Source: Pseudomonadota bacterium (GTDB lineage Bacteria > Pseudomonadota > Alphaproteobacteria > Rhodobacterales > Rhodobacteraceae). Taken from it: DNA of 15,087 nt. Below, piece after piece: positions 14,152-15,087 of this stretch. Location: NCBI GenBank assembly GCA_021813645.1, contig JAKAJW010000003.1:1-15087 (forward strand). Direction: 5' to 3'. The notes under the pieces were generated by a model. The model ran no database searches. It was not told the DNA's origin and worked only from the letters and a program-made list of their open reading frames with translations. Made by a program: the position numbers and the translations under genes. Positions within the stretch are counted from its first letter, which is position 1. Every line of letters starts with the position of its first letter.

Positions 14152-15087
14152 TCATCCGCGCCCCTTCCAGGGCACCAGCGCCCGCTCGGCCAGCCGCATC
14201 AGCAGATCGATGGCGAAACCGATGAGGCCGATCAGCAGGATGCCCATCACCACCACGTCGGTCATCTGGAACTTCGAGGCGGTGATGATCATCATCCCCG
14301 CCCCCTTCTGCGCCGCCACCAGCTCGGCCGCCACCACCGTGCCCCAGCACACCCCCATCGCCACCCGCGCCCCGGTGAACAGTTCCGGCAGCGAGTTCGG
14401 GATGATGACATGCGCCAGGATCTGCCATTTCGAGGCGCCGAGCGAATAGGCGGCATGGATCTTCGAGATCCGCACCCCGGAAACCCCGGCCCGCGCCGCG
14501 ATCACCATGATCCAGAGCGCGGCGAGAAACAGCAGCACGATCTTGCCGGTCTCCCAGATGCCGAACCAGATGATGACCAGCGGAATGAGCGCCAAGGGCG
14601 GCACCGGCCGCATGAATTCCACGATCGGGTCGAACCAGCCCCGCGCCCAGCCGGACAGCCCCATCGCATAGCCCAAGGGGATGCCGACCAGCGCGCCCAG
14701 CGCGAAGCCCGCCAGCACCCGCAGCACCGAGGCGGAGAGGTGAACCCAAAGCGGGATGTTCTGGAACCCGTTGGCGGCGATCTCGCGGAACCGCGCCACC
14801 ACCGCCTCGGGCGGCGGCAGCCAGATCGGCTGCATCTGCATGCCCTGGTCCGGCACGAAGCTGAAGGCGCCGCGCTCGGTCACCGTCAGCCGGCCATGCG
14901 CCACCCGGATCGGCACGCCCGCCGCGACCGGGCGGCCGTCCACCGCCACCACCCGGGCGCCCGCCACCTGCGGCCGGATCAGCACCGAGCGCCAGGCCGC
15001 CACCTTGGCCACCAGGTTCGGCGCGAAGCCCGCCGCCGGCGCCGGCGCGGCCAGTGCCGGCTCCTGCCCGACCCGGTAGACCCGGAT
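14152..15087 (-). CDS. tauC: Taurine-type ABC transporter permease, TauC family (partial, N-terminus off the right edge)
   Basis: The frame is open to the right edge (311 visible residues), so the true start is outside; an internal GTG at 15012 is a weaker alternative. The C-terminal 230 residues form a standard binding-protein-dependent permease domain: LPPPEAVVARFREIA, helices including GALVGIPLGYAMGL, RPVPPLALIPLVIIWFGI and IVLLFLAALWIMVIAARAG. The cytoplasmic EAA-like loop AAYSLGASKWQILAHVIIPN contacts the ATPase. The wording is closest to TauC/SsuC permeases, which import taurine or other sulfonates; taurine is favoured but not proven. Unusually, where a first membrane helix is expected, the sequence is Arg-rich (RSVLIRPQVAGARVV) followed by a beta-rich stretch, HGRLTVTERGAFSFVPDQG. 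The gene has no motility role; it lies upstream of motB on the same strand. Confidence 0.88.
   Translation of the reverse strand: MRVYRVGQEPALAAPAPAAGFAPNLVAKVAAWRSVLIRPQVAGARVVAVDGRPVAAGVPIRVAHGRLTVTERGAFSFVPDQGMQMQPIWLPPPEAVVARFREIAANGFQNIPLWVHLSASVLRVLAGFALGALVGIPLGYAMGLSGWARGWFDPIVEFMRPVPPLALIPLVIIWFGIWETGKIVLLFLAALWIMVIAARAGVSGVRISKIHAAYSLGASKWQILAHVIIPNSLPELFTGARVAMGVCWGTVVAAELVAAQKGAGMMIITASKFQMTDVVVMGILLIGLIGFAIDLLMRLAERALVPWKGRG

Noticed and set aside
1..15087. CRISPR arrays, tRNA or rRNA genes, insertion sequences, phage genes
   Set aside because: No regularly spaced repeats, cloverleaf-type sequences, transposase motifs or terminal inverted repeats were seen by eye.

Overview
The window is about 15 kb of very GC-rich DNA carrying a flagellar gene cluster of the alphaproteobacterial (Rhodobacterales, fla2-like) type. 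The gene set and order, the rhizobial-style MotA and MotB, a MotE-like protein, and repeated TTAA-N7-TTAA boxes of the cell-cycle regulator CtrA all point to a Rhodobacteraceae-type organism. I cannot name the genus from sequence alone.

Layout: (1) 1-3939, minus strand: fliL, an uncharacterised 121-residue membrane protein, a motE-like gene, motA, and a long secreted Ala/Pro-rich protein that runs off the left edge. Most junctions overlap or nearly touch, so this reads as one operon. (2) 3940-4053: a divergent promoter region with one CtrA-type box. (3) 4054-7372, plus strand: fliF, fliH, fliN and fliP, each overlapping the next. (4) 7373-7865: a 493-bp convergent gap with no convincing gene. 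(5) 7866-12738, minus strand: flgE, flgK, flgL and flgI in transcription order, headed by a second CtrA-type box. (6) 12808-13204: a non-coding stretch rich in inverted and direct repeats, including a strong hairpin just past motB. (7) 13205-14056, minus strand: motB with its own CtrA-type box. (8) 14152-15087, minus strand: a taurine-type ABC transporter permease (TauC family), open at the right edge and unrelated to motility.

Together the genes supply the MS-ring (FliF), export apparatus (FliP, FliH), part of the C-ring (FliN), P-ring (FlgI), hook (FlgE), hook-filament junction (FlgK, FlgL) and stator (MotA, MotB, FliL and accessory proteins). Three near-identical CtrA-type boxes, each about 45-60 bp from the start codons they serve, suggest one regulator switches all the transcription units on together.

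The most notable oddity is fliF. Its natural N-terminus (start at 4054 or 4057) lies in a different frame from the rest of the protein, and one missing base near 4084-4089 explains it. Other points worth checking are a short dispersed motif (GAATAGAGCC), the repeat-rich flgE-motB spacer, a Gly/Met-rich tail insert in FliF, 15-bp repeat units in the secreted protein, and an unusual N-terminal region in the TauC-like permease. I do not see a clearly new system; this is mainly a well-organised flagellar cluster with some unusual details.
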